DNA of 19,320 nucleotides from DYGX01 sp035325905 (GCA_035325905.1 DAOKYY010000075.1:1-19320); one strand, 5' to 3'. Shown: positions 6,554-15,032, counted from the first letter of the stretch. Notes: generated by a model from the letters alone, not told the origin. Made by a program: numbers and translations.

Positions 6554-8548
6554 CTACTCCTGATCGTCGATCCGTAGCTCGGTGCGGTCCATATCGGCGG
6601 TTAACTCGCTCCACGTCGAGTCCGTGCTGCCCTTGTGCGCCGGGTCGAGCGACTCGGCCAGGCCGAGCGCGGCCACCAGAAACGCCAGCCGCCGCCCGTC
6701 GATTGTCTCGGACAGCCAGTCGGTCAGGCGCAGCCCGGTAAACGCCAGCGCGACAAAGTATTCGCGCCAGTGGCCCGGCACGGCCAGGCATTCGCGGACC
6801 ACCTCGCGCACCGCCTCGATCATGCCGAGCGCCTCAAGCAGCGCCGCGTCGCCGCCCGCCCCGCGCAGGCTCTCGCCCCGGTTAAGCGCCCGCAGCAGCC
6901 GGATCACGTCCCACGCCCCCGCCCAGCCGGGCCGCGCCCTCCGCGCGACGACCTCGACCAGCAAGCTCACTTCGAGCATGGCCCAGTCAAACAGGGTGTG
7001 GCCCTCGCGCGTCCAGCCGAAATCGATCAGCCAGGCGTCGCCGCGCGGCCCGACCAGCACATTCCCCGCGTGCAGGTCGCCGTGAATAATCGACAGGTAC
7101 CCGGCGACCTGCCGCTCAAGCAGCTCGTTGACGTGCAGGATCGGGTTTGGCAAATCGGCCACGCCCGGCAGCGGGCACGGAATGCTCGCGCCCTGAAAGT
7201 CAAAATCCGGCTCCAGTTGTTGCAAGCTGCGCCGCAACAGGTCGTCGCGGGTGTGCACGACGCGCCCGCACAGGCGCGGAATGACTTCGCCGCGATAGTG
7301 CCCCGCCTCGCGCCCCAGCCCGCGAATCTCGACCTTGCTGGCGCGGTTCAGCGCTTCCGGCTGCGATCCGGCGGCGAGGTGCAGGCGGTCCTTGTCGGCG
7401 TCGATCTTCTGGACGCTGAACTCCTCAATCGCGATAACCTCGCCCGGCAGAATCTGCGACGACCGGCTCCAACTGCCGAGCGGGCGAATCACCCGCGTGC
7501 CTTCGTTCGCCGTCGACTCCGGCACCGCTTCCAGCACCAGCGCAGGCGGCAGCGCGTGCTCGTATTCGCGCCACGCGCCGAAGCGGTACGGCTTGCGCTG
7601 GAGCCACCACGCTGGGCCGAACGACTCGAACAGCGCGCGGATCAGCTCGGCCACCGCCTGCGGCGGGCTTTGCAGCGCGTATTCGCGAAGATTGACCGGC
7701 TCGGTATCTTCAATATGCCCGACAAAGGTGTACTTCAGCCCGCCGATTGACAGGTCGTCCGGCACAACCGGCATATCCACCAGCCGCGCCGTCGTCGAGG
7801 GCAGCGTGCCCTTCACGTGCAGGTCATAGCGCCGCCGCTCGTACAGCACGGCGTAGCGGTCGTCCAGCTTGGCGACGACCGGCGCGTCCTTATAGCCATC
7901 CACGCGCACCGGGCGCACCAGCAGCACGCGCGCCCCGCTGTAGCCCCCGTTCAGCTCGCGCACGATCTGCACCTGGCCGTACTCGCGGAACATGAGCTGA
8001 AGCACGCGGCGCTGCTCGTCGCTCAGCTTGGCGTCGCCCAGAATCGGAACCTCCGGGGCTTGCGCGTCGAGCGGCGCGTTCCACTCCGCCGCCGCCTGAC
8101 GCAGCGCCGCCAGGTCCGCCCCGACCTCGTGCAGCACCCGGCTCACGATGCTGGCGCCCTCGTCCAGAATCGCGAGCAGCAGCTCGCGCTCGCCTGGCTC
8201 GCCCTCTCCGGCGTAGTCGTGCGCCATCTTGAGCACTTTCTGCGCGCGCGGCGTTTCCGGGAACCCGGACCAGTAGCGCCGATCTTCGTAGCGCCCAACC
8301 GACTCGCGAATGCTATAGCGCACAAAACGCGGCGACAGCCCGTGACTTTCCAGCACGGCGGCGGTCAGCCCGCCCTGAAGCTGCGTCAGCGCGACGAACA
8401 AGTGCTCCACGCCGATGAAGTAGTGGTGCAGGCGCGTCGATTCCTGGCGCGCGAGATTCATGATGTCTTGCAGACCGAGCGCTTCCACAGCCTTTGTCCA
8501 TTTCCGACTGGACGCGTAGCCGCCCGCGAGTCTCCGCGTGGCAGCCAT
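6554..8548 (-). CDS. Clp_N domain fused to a kinase-fold phosphotransferase (664 aa)
   Basis: Residues about 18-155 form two copies of the Clp N-terminal repeat. The first contains YFIGVEHLFVAL (43-54) and the second runs from TPRAQKVLKMAHDYA (99-113) to ELLLAIL. This is the domain that recruits substrates and adaptors to ClpA/ClpC, but no AAA+ ATPase follows. After a linker, residues about 175-664 form an aminoglycoside-phosphotransferase/protein-kinase-like fold. It has a glycine-rich loop NGGYSGARV (200-208), candidate ATP lysine Lys227 (VVAKLDD), catalytic loop HGDLHAGN (489-496; Asp491, Asn496) and metal-binding IDFGW (508-512; Asp509). Residues about 341-425 are a beta-rich insertion that I do not recognise. 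There is no signal peptide or membrane helix, so the protein is cytoplasmic. The ATG at 8548 is the first start after an in-frame TGA 12 codons upstream; its ribosome-binding site is weak. Related kinase-fold domains occur in predicted bacterial conflict systems, but no partner genes are adjacent here. The substrate is unknown. Confidence 0.88.
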   Translation of the reverse strand: MAATRRLAGGYASSRKWTKAVEALGLQDIMNLARQESTRLHHYFIGVEHLFVALTQLQGGLTAAVLESHGLSPRFVRYSIRESVGRYEDRRYWSGFPETPRAQKVLKMAHDYAGEGEPGERELLLAILDEGASIVSRVLHEVGADLAALRQAAAEWNAPLDAQAPEVPILGDAKLSDEQRRVLQLMFREYGQVQIVRELNGGYSGARVLLVRPVRVDGYKDAPVVAKLDDRYAVLYERRRYDLHVKGTLPSTTARLVDMPVVPDDLSIGGLKYTFVGHIEDTEPVNLREYALQSPPQAVAELIRALFESFGPAWWLQRKPYRFGAWREYEHALPPALVLEAVPESTANEGTRVIRPLGSWSRSSQILPGEVIAIEEFSVQKIDADKDRLHLAAGSQPEALNRASKVEIRGLGREAGHYRGEVIPRLCGRVVHTRDDLLRRSLQQLEPDFDFQGASIPCPLPGVADLPNPILHVNELLERQVAGYLSIIHGDLHAGNVLVGPRGDAWLIDFGWTREGHTLFDWAMLEVSLLVEVVARRARPGWAGAWDVIRLLRALNRGESLRGAGGDAALLEALGMIEAVREVVRECLAVPGHWREYFVALAFTGLRLTDWLSETIDGRRLAFLVAALGLAESLDPAHKGSTDSTWSELTADMDRTELRIDDQE

Positions 8549-8561
8549 CCGCGCAGGTTCT

Positions 8562-8584
8562 GGCCGAGCATACCCGGCTCGGCC
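8562..8584 (-). promoter_or_regulatory. Leader hairpin immediately upstream of the Clp_N-kinase gene
   Basis: Perfect 8-base arms GGCCGAGC (8562-8569) and GCTCGGCC (8577-8584) flank a 7-base loop, 13 bases before the start codon at 8548. No T-run follows on either strand, so this is not a terminator. In RNA it would fold right beside the translation start of a gene that lacks a clear ribosome-binding site. As DNA it could be an operator. The role is inferred. Confidence 0.5.
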
Positions 8585-8716
8585 TCAAACGGCGACCGGC
8601 GTTCCCCGGCGATCGCCCGCTGATCGTCCCGAACAGCGTGTAATGATAAGTATACGCATGTCGGAGCCTAACCAGCCTGTTTTGCCCGCGCAATAGCCCG
8701 TTATTACCGGACCGGC

Positions 8717-8722
8717 TATACT
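8717..8722 (+). promoter_or_regulatory. Possible -10 element of thrB
   Basis: TATACT matches the consensus -10 box at 5 of 6 positions, 35 bases before the thrB start codon. No convincing -35 box lies 16-18 bases upstream. A second TATACT reads on the minus strand at 8648-8653 and could serve the divergent Clp_N-kinase gene. Both are weak predictions. Confidence 0.3.
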
Positions 8723-8757
8723 CGGCGGCAGGATCAGTCCGCAGACGGAGCAGCATC

Positions 8758-9732
8758 GTGCCCAAAACCGCCCAATTCCCCGCGCACCGGACTCAGCCTG
8801 CCCGTGATTCGGTTGCCGTTTTTGCGCCGGCGACCGTCGCCAACCTGGGCGTGGGCTTCGACATTCTGGGCATGGCCCTTGAGGCCCCCGGCGATATCGT
8901 GCGCGCCACCTACCGCGAGCAGCCCGGCGCGGCGTTGGGATCGATCTCCGGCGACGATGGGCGCCTGCCGCGCTCCGCTGCGCGCAACACCGCCTGTATT
9001 GCCGCCCAGCTGGTTTTGGAGCGGCTCAACGCGTCCGGGGGCGTCTCCCTGGACCTGGAAAAAGGCTTGCCGCTCGCCAGCGGACTGGGGAGCAGCGCCG
9101 CCAGCGCCGCCGCTGCTGCCCTAGCGGTGAACACGCTGTACGGCGCGCCGCTCGGCCTGGACGACCTGCTGCCCGCGTGCATCGAGGCCGAGGCGTCGGT
9201 CAGCGGGCGGCACGCCGACAACGTCGCTCCCGCGCTGTGGGGCGGAATCGTGCTGGTCATGAGCGCGGACGCCAGGGCGATCCACCCGCTCCCCGTCCCG
9301 GCTGATATGCACCTGGCGATGGTCACGCCCGATATCGCCGTGCCGACCGCGCACGCGCGGGCTGTGCTGCCCGCCCGCGTGTCGATGCACGATATGGTCC
9401 GCCAGACGGCGCTCGTCGCGGCGCTGATCCACGCGCTGCACACCGGCGATCTCGCGCTGCTGGCACGAACCGCCGAGCAAGACCCGATCGTCACCCCGGC
9501 CCGCGCCAACCTGATCCCCGGCTTCGACCAGGCCCGCGCCGCCGCGCGTGAGGCGGGCGCCCTGGCGACGCTGATCAGCGGGTCCGGGCCGACGCTCTGC
9601 GCGCTCTGCACGGACGCTGCCACCGCGCAGGCCGCCGCTAGCGCCTTCGCCGCGACATATGAGCGGCTGGGAATCGGCAGCCGGACGTTTACCACCCGCC
9701 CCAGCCAGCGCGGCGCGCGATTGATCGAATAG
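8758..9732 (+). CDS. thrB: Homoserine kinase
   Basis: This 324-residue GHMP kinase phosphorylates L-homoserine with ATP, the penultimate step of threonine synthesis. The N-terminal motif PATVANLGVGFDILGMAL (24-41) is typical of homoserine kinase rather than mevalonate or galactose kinases. The ATP-binding GHMP motif LPLASGLGSSAAS is at 104-116, and the C-terminal motif SGSGPTLCAL is at 274-283. The length is slightly above the usual 300 or so because of a tail of about 18 residues before the first conserved strand. The start is GTG at 8758, with GGAG (8747-8750) seven bases upstream. No homoserine dehydrogenase or threonine synthase gene is adjacent, so the pathway is scattered. The gene converges on the histidine kinase with only 20 bases between the stop codons. 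Confidence 0.95.
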   Translation: MPKTAQFPAHRTQPARDSVAVFAPATVANLGVGFDILGMALEAPGDIVRATYREQPGAALGSISGDDGRLPRSAARNTACIAAQLVLERLNASGGVSLDLEKGLPLASGLGSSAASAAAAALAVNTLYGAPLGLDDLLPACIEAEASVSGRHADNVAPALWGGIVLVMSADARAIHPLPVPADMHLAMVTPDIAVPTAHARAVLPARVSMHDMVRQTALVAALIHALHTGDLALLARTAEQDPIVTPARANLIPGFDQARAAAREAGALATLISGSGPTLCALCTDAATAQAAASAFAATYERLGIGSRTFTTRPSQRGARLIE

Positions 9733-9752
9733 GGAAGAACGATCGCGGCGCT

Positions 9753-12536
9753 CTATTGCGCGCCGGTTTGGGCGGCGGGTAGCCAGAATCCGAATGTGCT
9801 GCCAGCCCCGACTTCGCTCTCGAACCAGACCTGCCCCCCGTGCCGCTCGATCACGGTCTTGACCAGCGACAGACCCAGGCCGGTGCCGGGGATATGATCG
9901 GTCCCTGGCTCCCGCGCGCGATAGAACCGCTCGAACAGCCGCGCCTGCCGCTCCGGTGAGATCCCGTAGCCGGTATCACGCACCGAGAAGTGCAGGCGCT
10001 GGCCGCCCTGAGCAAAGCGCACGTCGACGCGCCCCTCGTCGGGCGTGTACTTGACCGCGTTGCCGATCAGATTAGCAATCGCCTGCCGAAGCTGCGTCAC
10101 GCTGCCAAAGACCGGCGCGGCGTCGATTGCCCGCTCGAACCCCAGTGCCACCTGCCGCAAGGCCGCGCCCGGCCGCTCCGCCTCGACAACCTCATACACC
10201 AGCCCGGCGAGATCGATCACCTGCCACTCGCTCTCGCGCTCGCTCTCGACCCGCTCCAACGTCAGCAAATCGTCGATCAGCGACTGCATCGTCTTGGCGC
10301 TGCGCCGCAGGCTGACCAGGTACTCCTCGACCTCCGGCGTCCTGGCCGCCGGGTTCAGCGACAGGCTGACCAGCTCGATGTAGCCCAGCACGTTATTCAG
10401 CGGGTTCCGCAGGTCATGCGAGGCCATGCGGATCATCTCCGATTTGACCTTCTCAAGCTCCAGCACTTCGCTGAACAGCAGCGACTGCCGCAGCGCGACC
10501 GAGGCGTGGCTGGCGAGCGTCTGCGCCTTGAAAATCTCGTTGGGGGTGAAACGCCGGTCGCGCCGCCCTTCGATCACCATCACCACGCCGATCAGCTCGC
10601 CCTGCGCGACCAGCGGCAGCACCAGCGCCGCCTGAATCCGGTGCTCGTGGAGCCACACCAGCTCGGCGCTCGGCGTGGAAGGGTCCGACGCGCGCAGGAT
10701 AAGCGCGCGCTGGCCGGTGATCGCCTGGACGATCGTGGGCAGGCTGCCCAGGTCCAGCGCGTCCCCCGGCGCGGGCAGAATCTCCTGCGCGTCGCGGGCC
10801 GTGCCGACGCGGTAGACGGTTAACACCTCGCTTTCCCACGTCTCGGCCTGGTGGTCGAGGATGACCGCGCTGGAACACTCAAGCGCGACCGCCATCGACT
10901 GCGCGCTGTGCTGAAGCACCTCGTCGCGGTTGAGCGTCGAGGTGATCGTGCGGCTGGCGGAGTACAGCACCGCCATATCGTCGGCCAATTGCTCCGATTG
11001 CCGGAACAGCCGCGCGTTGTCGAGCGCGACCGCCGCGCGCCGGGCCAGGCGCTCCAAGAAGCTGGCGTCGTTCTCCTCGAACGTGTCCGGGTCGCCGGAC
11101 GCCAGCATGATCACGCCTAGAATCTCGCCGCGCATCGAGAGCGGCACCGCGATCTGCGCGCGGGCGCCGGGCATCAGGTGCGCCTCTTCGCCGTTCAGCG
11201 GCGCGCCGTGCGAGACGATCGTCTCGCCGGTGCGCGCCGCCTCGCCGACCGCGCCCAGCGTCAGCGGCCAGGGGTTCGACGCGTCGAACTTGTTGACCGC
11301 CTGGTCAAGATAGCCCATCGTCACAAACGGAACCAGACCGCGCCGGTCATCGGTCATCAGCGCCAGCAGACCGGTGTCCGCCCTGGTGCGGCGCAGCGCC
11401 CAGTCCATCGTCAGCGTCATGACGCGGTCCATGTTCAGGTGCGCGCCCAGCTCGCGATCGGCGCGGTGCATCATCGACAGCTCGTCGACCTGCTCGGCCA
11501 GCGTCGCCGCCGAACGGGCCGCTTCGTCCAGCAGGCGCGCGTTCTCGATCACATACGCCGCCTGGCTGGTCAGGATATCGAGCATCCGCAGGGCTTCAGG
11601 GGTTGGGCGCAGCCCGCCGGCCGGGTCCTGCACGCGGATCGCGCCGACCAGCCGGTGCTGGCCGAGTTGCAGCGGCGCGAACACCAGGTCGTCCGGCTGC
11701 CATTCGTTGCCCCCGACATCGGCGGGGAGATAGTAGACGCCGTAAAGGCGCGAGCCGTCCAGCTCGCCGGACTGATAGCGCGCCCAGATGTCGTCCGGCA
11801 CGACGCCCGCGCCCCAGGCGGTATCTACCCCCTCGGTCAGCCCGGCGGTCAGCCTCGCGACGACCATCTGTTGCTCGTCAAACAGCGCGAGCGCCACGCC
11901 GCCCCAGCCAAGCGCCTGGAGCGCCTGCGTGATTTCGATCAGGTTCGCCTGCGAATCGGGTTGCTCCAGCATCCGTCGCACGGCAAGCTGCAACTGGCGC
12001 AGCCCCTCGCGCTCCTGTGCGACGGTCTGAGCCAGCTCCTCCGCGTCCTGGCTGGCTTGGCGCGCCGACAGGATCGCCGCGGCGCTGCTCGCCAGCAGCT
12101 CCAGGGCGCGCTGTCCGGCCAGGTCGAAGGCGCGCGGCGCCCGATCATAGGCCGCCAGCACCCCCAGGAACCGGCCATCAAAGACGAGCGGCAGGGCAAA
12201 ACCGGCGGCGTATCCCGCCCCGGCCAGCGGATCGCCGGCCGGCAATTCATGCGCGGACACGGCTCCAAGCGACGCCGCGCACGCGCCGAGCAGCCCCTCT
12301 CGCACGTCGAGCGCCTCGCCCAACGCCAGCCCGCTTCCGGCGATCAGGCGCAGCCACGATCCGCCGTCTTCCGCCTGCCAGACGCCCGCCGCGCTCGCGC
12401 CACTCAGGCTGCGCGCCGCCTCCGCCACCCACTGCAAAGCCCCGGCGTGCCCCCCCTGCTCCGTCACTTCCGCCGCGATCTGTTCGAGCGCGGCGATTAC
12501 TTCCGTCCCCACCATCATCCGCGTGTCCATCTTCAC
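9753..12536 (-). CDS. Soluble sensor histidine kinase with four GAF-like domains
   Basis: This 927-residue cytoplasmic kinase has no membrane segment. GAF-like domains lie at about 30-158, 182-336, 357-509 and 523-686, joined by helical, probably coiled-coil linkers (about 160-182, 335-356, 509-523, 685-705). The dimerisation/phosphoacceptor domain has SHDLRNPLNNVLGY (706-719), with His707 as the predicted phosphorylated residue. The ATPase domain has an N-box NLIGNAVKYTP (822-832), G1 DTGYGIS (854-860), F-box LFERFYR (867-873) and G2 GTGLGLSLVK (884-893). It looks catalytically intact. No receiver domain is fused and no response regulator is adjacent. The first in-frame start is GTG 12536; ATG 12530 is an equally plausible alternative two codons in. 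It is the last gene of the minus-strand run, 47 bases after the YjbQ stop. The ligand of the GAF domains is unknown. Confidence 0.93.
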   Translation of the reverse strand: MKMDTRMMVGTEVIAALEQIAAEVTEQGGHAGALQWVAEAARSLSGASAAGVWQAEDGGSWLRLIAGSGLALGEALDVREGLLGACAASLGAVSAHELPAGDPLAGAGYAAGFALPLVFDGRFLGVLAAYDRAPRAFDLAGQRALELLASSAAAILSARQASQDAEELAQTVAQEREGLRQLQLAVRRMLEQPDSQANLIEITQALQALGWGGVALALFDEQQMVVARLTAGLTEGVDTAWGAGVVPDDIWARYQSGELDGSRLYGVYYLPADVGGNEWQPDDLVFAPLQLGQHRLVGAIRVQDPAGGLRPTPEALRMLDILTSQAAYVIENARLLDEAARSAATLAEQVDELSMMHRADRELGAHLNMDRVMTLTMDWALRRTRADTGLLALMTDDRRGLVPFVTMGYLDQAVNKFDASNPWPLTLGAVGEAARTGETIVSHGAPLNGEEAHLMPGARAQIAVPLSMRGEILGVIMLASGDPDTFEENDASFLERLARRAAVALDNARLFRQSEQLADDMAVLYSASRTITSTLNRDEVLQHSAQSMAVALECSSAVILDHQAETWESEVLTVYRVGTARDAQEILPAPGDALDLGSLPTIVQAITGQRALILRASDPSTPSAELVWLHEHRIQAALVLPLVAQGELIGVVMVIEGRRDRRFTPNEIFKAQTLASHASVALRQSLLFSEVLELEKVKSEMIRMASHDLRNPLNNVLGYIELVSLSLNPAARTPEVEEYLVSLRRSAKTMQSLIDDLLTLERVESERESEWQVIDLAGLVYEVVEAERPGAALRQVALGFERAIDAAPVFGSVTQLRQAIANLIGNAVKYTPDEGRVDVRFAQGGQRLHFSVRDTGYGISPERQARLFERFYRAREPGTDHIPGTGLGLSLVKTVIERHGGQVWFESEVGAGSTFGFWLPAAQTGAQ

Positions 12537-12583
12537 CTTCGCTTATTCCCAGCGTCCTCTTATGCGGCGGATCGGTCGGGCGC

Positions 12584-13003
12584 TCACTCCCCGACAAGCT
12601 GCACGACCAGCCGCCGCTGGCGCGGGCGGTTATCGAAATCGACATACACGATCTGCTGCCAGGTTCCCAGCGTCAGGCGCCCGCTGACGAACGGCACCGT
12701 TAGCGATGGGCCAAGCAGCGCCGCGCGCACATGGCTGTGCCCGTTGCCGTCGCCCCAACGCTGGTTGTGCGCGTAAGGCCGGTCCTCCGCCGCGATCTCG
12801 TCGAACAGGCGCCGAAAATCACGCACGGCCCCGCCCTCAAACTCGATCGTGGTCACGGCGCTGGTCGCGCTGGGGCAGAAGACCGTCGCCGTCCCGGCAG
12901 CCAGCCCGCTGGCCTGAACCACCTGCTGCACCTCGCGGGTGATGTCGATCACCTCGCCGTTGCCCTGAGTGGACAGCTCGACCGCCGCCGTTTCGACCAT
13001 CAT
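12584..13003 (-). CDS. YjbQ/UPF0047 family protein
   Basis: This 139-residue single-domain protein belongs to the YjbQ (UPF0047) family, sometimes annotated as a secondary thiamine-phosphate synthase because members show a weak side activity; the real role is unsettled. Visible family motifs are VFCPSATSAVTTIE (41-54), GDGNGHSH (84-91, with potential metal ligands Asp85, His89 and His91), AALLGPS (94-100) and LGTWQQIVYVDFDNRPR (112-128). The pattern fits the subgroup with TTIE rather than the TINE form of enteric YjbQ. The frame is open upstream to 13144, but 13003 is the better start because AAGGAG lies six bases before it and an upstream start would run into the preceding gene. It is the third gene of the run. 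The preceding gene's TAA is the first part of this gene's TAAGGAG. Confidence 0.92.
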   Translation of the reverse strand: MMVETAAVELSTQGNGEVIDITREVQQVVQASGLAAGTATVFCPSATSAVTTIEFEGGAVRDFRRLFDEIAAEDRPYAHNQRWGDGNGHSHVRAALLGPSLTVPFVSGRLTLGTWQQIVYVDFDNRPRQRRLVVQLVGE

Positions 13004-13013
13004 TCGCCGCTCC

Positions 13014-15032
13014 TTATCCGCCCATCTCAACGAGATAGAGGTACACCAGCGGTCGCCCCGTGCGTGGGTTGATATATTGCCGGAGCTGCCCGCCCGGCAG
13101 CCATTGCGCGATCGGGCTGGCTTCTTCCAGCCGGGCCGGGGCAATCACAAAGGCGTGCGCGCCGTGCTCGAGACTTCCCGGCAAAGCGTCCATAGCACCA
13201 GTATACTCGACCCCTGCGTTTTCGGGCGTCAGGTAGCGAATGATGTCCGTGCCGTGCATGTCGAGGTCCTGCGACGAGAAGGTGTGCACCTGGTATTCTC
13301 CGTCAAGCGCCGCCAGGATCGCAGCAACCTCGTTCAATTGGGCCGTGCGCTCGCCGTACAGCAGCGGGCGCGGCAGGTAATCGACCACGTACACCGCCAG
13401 GTTTGCGATTGCCAGCATCCCCGCCAGCAGAACCGGCAGCGTCCGCCGCAGTTGCGTCACAGCGCGCGGGCGGAGCGCGTCGCCAAGCCCCAGCGCGCGC
13501 GCCAGCGCCTCGCCCAGCGCCGCCAGCCCGAACCCGACCAACACGGCCAGCGCCGGGGTCGCGCTGATATAGCGCGGATAGTGCGGCGGGTCGATCAGCA
13601 GCACACCGCCCAGCGTCGCCGTGCCCGCCGCCCAGATCACCGGGATCAGATGATCCGGCGACCGCCAGCGCCGCAGCGCGACCGCACCCCCGGCCAGAAA
13701 CGGCACCCCGGCGAACCATCCGAGCAGCGCCCCGTAGCGCCCGTATACGTCGCTCTCATCCGGCACCTGCACATACGCCATCAGCCCGCGCCGCGCCTGG
13801 TTCGTCCAGAACGCCTGCGCCCGGCCCTGCGCTGCCGCCTGGCTGGCGGCAGCGGTCTGCCACACGCCGACCGCGTTCAGGCGCGGGTGGAGCGCGCGCG
13901 TTGTATCGCGGAGCGAGCCGTAGAAATACGGAAACACCGTCCCCCCAAACACGATCGCGAACACCGCCACCACGCCCACTCGCTGCCGGATCGGGCGCGA
14001 CGAGCGCAGCGCCACCAGCAGCACATACGCGCCGAGCACCAGCGGCGCGATCCGCCCCGCGAAATAGAAGTACTGCGTCAGGCCGCCGGCGGCTCCGGCC
14101 AGGCCCGCATCCAGCCGGTCGCCCGACCGCAGCGCCAGCGCCAGCAGCGCCAGCGCCAGCGCCGCGAAAAGCGGGTCCCCGGTCATGTCCATCCCGGTCC
14201 GGCTGAACTGCACCTGCGCTGGAAAGGTCAGCATAAACAGCGCGGCAGCCCACGCCACCCGCCGCCCGCCGAGCGTCCGGGCCAGGAAATAAACCGCCGG
14301 GACGGTCAGCGCGCCCAACAGCGCCCAGGGCAGCCGCGCCGCCGCCTTCGTCTGGCCGAACAGCTCAATCGAGACGGCCATCAGCGTGTGAACGGTGCGC
14401 GGGTGGTGCCAGATGCCCATCGCGAACGGGCTATAGCGCCAACCGGTGTCGCGCGCCACGGAGATGGCTTCCTGCGCGAACTGCGCCTCGTCGCCCGCCT
14501 GGATCGACGGGATCGTGTCCAGCAACGCCACGCGCACCACCAGCGCCGCCGCGAACAGCGCGCCAAGCAGCAGCCATGTCCGGCGCTCGGTTCGCAGGCT
14601 GGACGCTACCTGCTGTCCCCACGCCCGCGCCTCTACGCCAGTCACCAGCCCTGCGACGGTCAGCGCCACCCCCGCGCCCCACAGCGCGAGATAGGTCCAG
14701 ACCGTGTGATTCGCCTCGACCGCGCTCCAGCCCGCGTAGAGGCTCAGGCCGATCCCGGCGGCGGCGAGCAGCAGGCGCGGCGCGAAAACGCTGCTTTTCT
14801 CGCTCGCGCGAAGACGCGCGCCGTCGACGCCGCGCGCTTTCGCCCGCACGCCCGCCATGACGAGCAGCATCCCCGGCCCGGCGAGCGCCGCGCCCGGCCA
14901 GAACGCTTCGACATCGCGGTACCAGCGCCACTGGCCGAGCGCGATCAGCGCGACACCGGCCAGCACCGGCCAGGGCGATCGGTGGACCGCGAGCCAATCT
15001 GCTTGGTGCGCGTACCTGCTATACCGGCTCAT
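13014..15032 (-). CDS. GT39/PMT-type membrane glycosyltransferase
   Basis: This 672-residue polytopic membrane protein resembles dolichyl-phosphate-mannose or undecaprenyl-phosphate sugar transferases (PMT/ArnT, GT39/GT83-like). Residues about 20-135 hold three extra helices. The GT core begins at about 150 and carries the family acidic pair in the first external loop, GDEAQF (180-185; Asp181, Glu182), followed by the HHP segment (209-211) and FSRTGMDMTGDP (276-287). Further helices continue to about 550. A soluble C-terminal domain (about 555-672) probably faces outside. These enzymes move a sugar from a lipid carrier to a protein, lipid or polymer; the acceptor is unknown. The ATG at 15032 has AAGG nine bases upstream. 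That AAGG overlaps the TAA stop of the preceding dehydrogenase gene 11 bases away, suggesting coupled translation. Confidence 0.88.
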   Translation of the reverse strand: MSRYSRYAHQADWLAVHRSPWPVLAGVALIALGQWRWYRDVEAFWPGAALAGPGMLLVMAGVRAKARGVDGARLRASEKSSVFAPRLLLAAAGIGLSLYAGWSAVEANHTVWTYLALWGAGVALTVAGLVTGVEARAWGQQVASSLRTERRTWLLLGALFAAALVVRVALLDTIPSIQAGDEAQFAQEAISVARDTGWRYSPFAMGIWHHPRTVHTLMAVSIELFGQTKAAARLPWALLGALTVPAVYFLARTLGGRRVAWAAALFMLTFPAQVQFSRTGMDMTGDPLFAALALALLALALRSGDRLDAGLAGAAGGLTQYFYFAGRIAPLVLGAYVLLVALRSSRPIRQRVGVVAVFAIVFGGTVFPYFYGSLRDTTRALHPRLNAVGVWQTAAASQAAAQGRAQAFWTNQARRGLMAYVQVPDESDVYGRYGALLGWFAGVPFLAGGAVALRRWRSPDHLIPVIWAAGTATLGGVLLIDPPHYPRYISATPALAVLVGFGLAALGEALARALGLGDALRPRAVTQLRRTLPVLLAGMLAIANLAVYVVDYLPRPLLYGERTAQLNEVAAILAALDGEYQVHTFSSQDLDMHGTDIIRYLTPENAGVEYTGAMDALPGSLEHGAHAFVIAPARLEEASPIAQWLPGGQLRQYINPRTGRPLVYLYLVEMGG
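14131..14163. repeat. Short AGCGCC hexamer repeat inside the glycosyltransferase gene
   Basis: Five AGCGCC hexamers occur with one 3-base interruption after the second copy. On the coding (minus) strand they encode an alternating Ala/Leu run in a transmembrane helix at about residues 290-301. This is best read as codon bias on a simple hydrophobic sequence, although the repeat could be prone to length change in steps of whole codons. Confidence 0.6.

Noticed and set aside
8608..8617. GGCGATCGCC palindrome resembling the cyanobacterial HIP1 motif
   Set aside because: A single copy in GC-rich DNA is expected by chance, and nothing else in the window suggests a cyanobacterium.
9733..9775. Possible bidirectional terminator between thrB and the histidine kinase
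   Set aside because: Only a short GC-rich stem overlapping the kinase stop region, with no T-tract on either strand.
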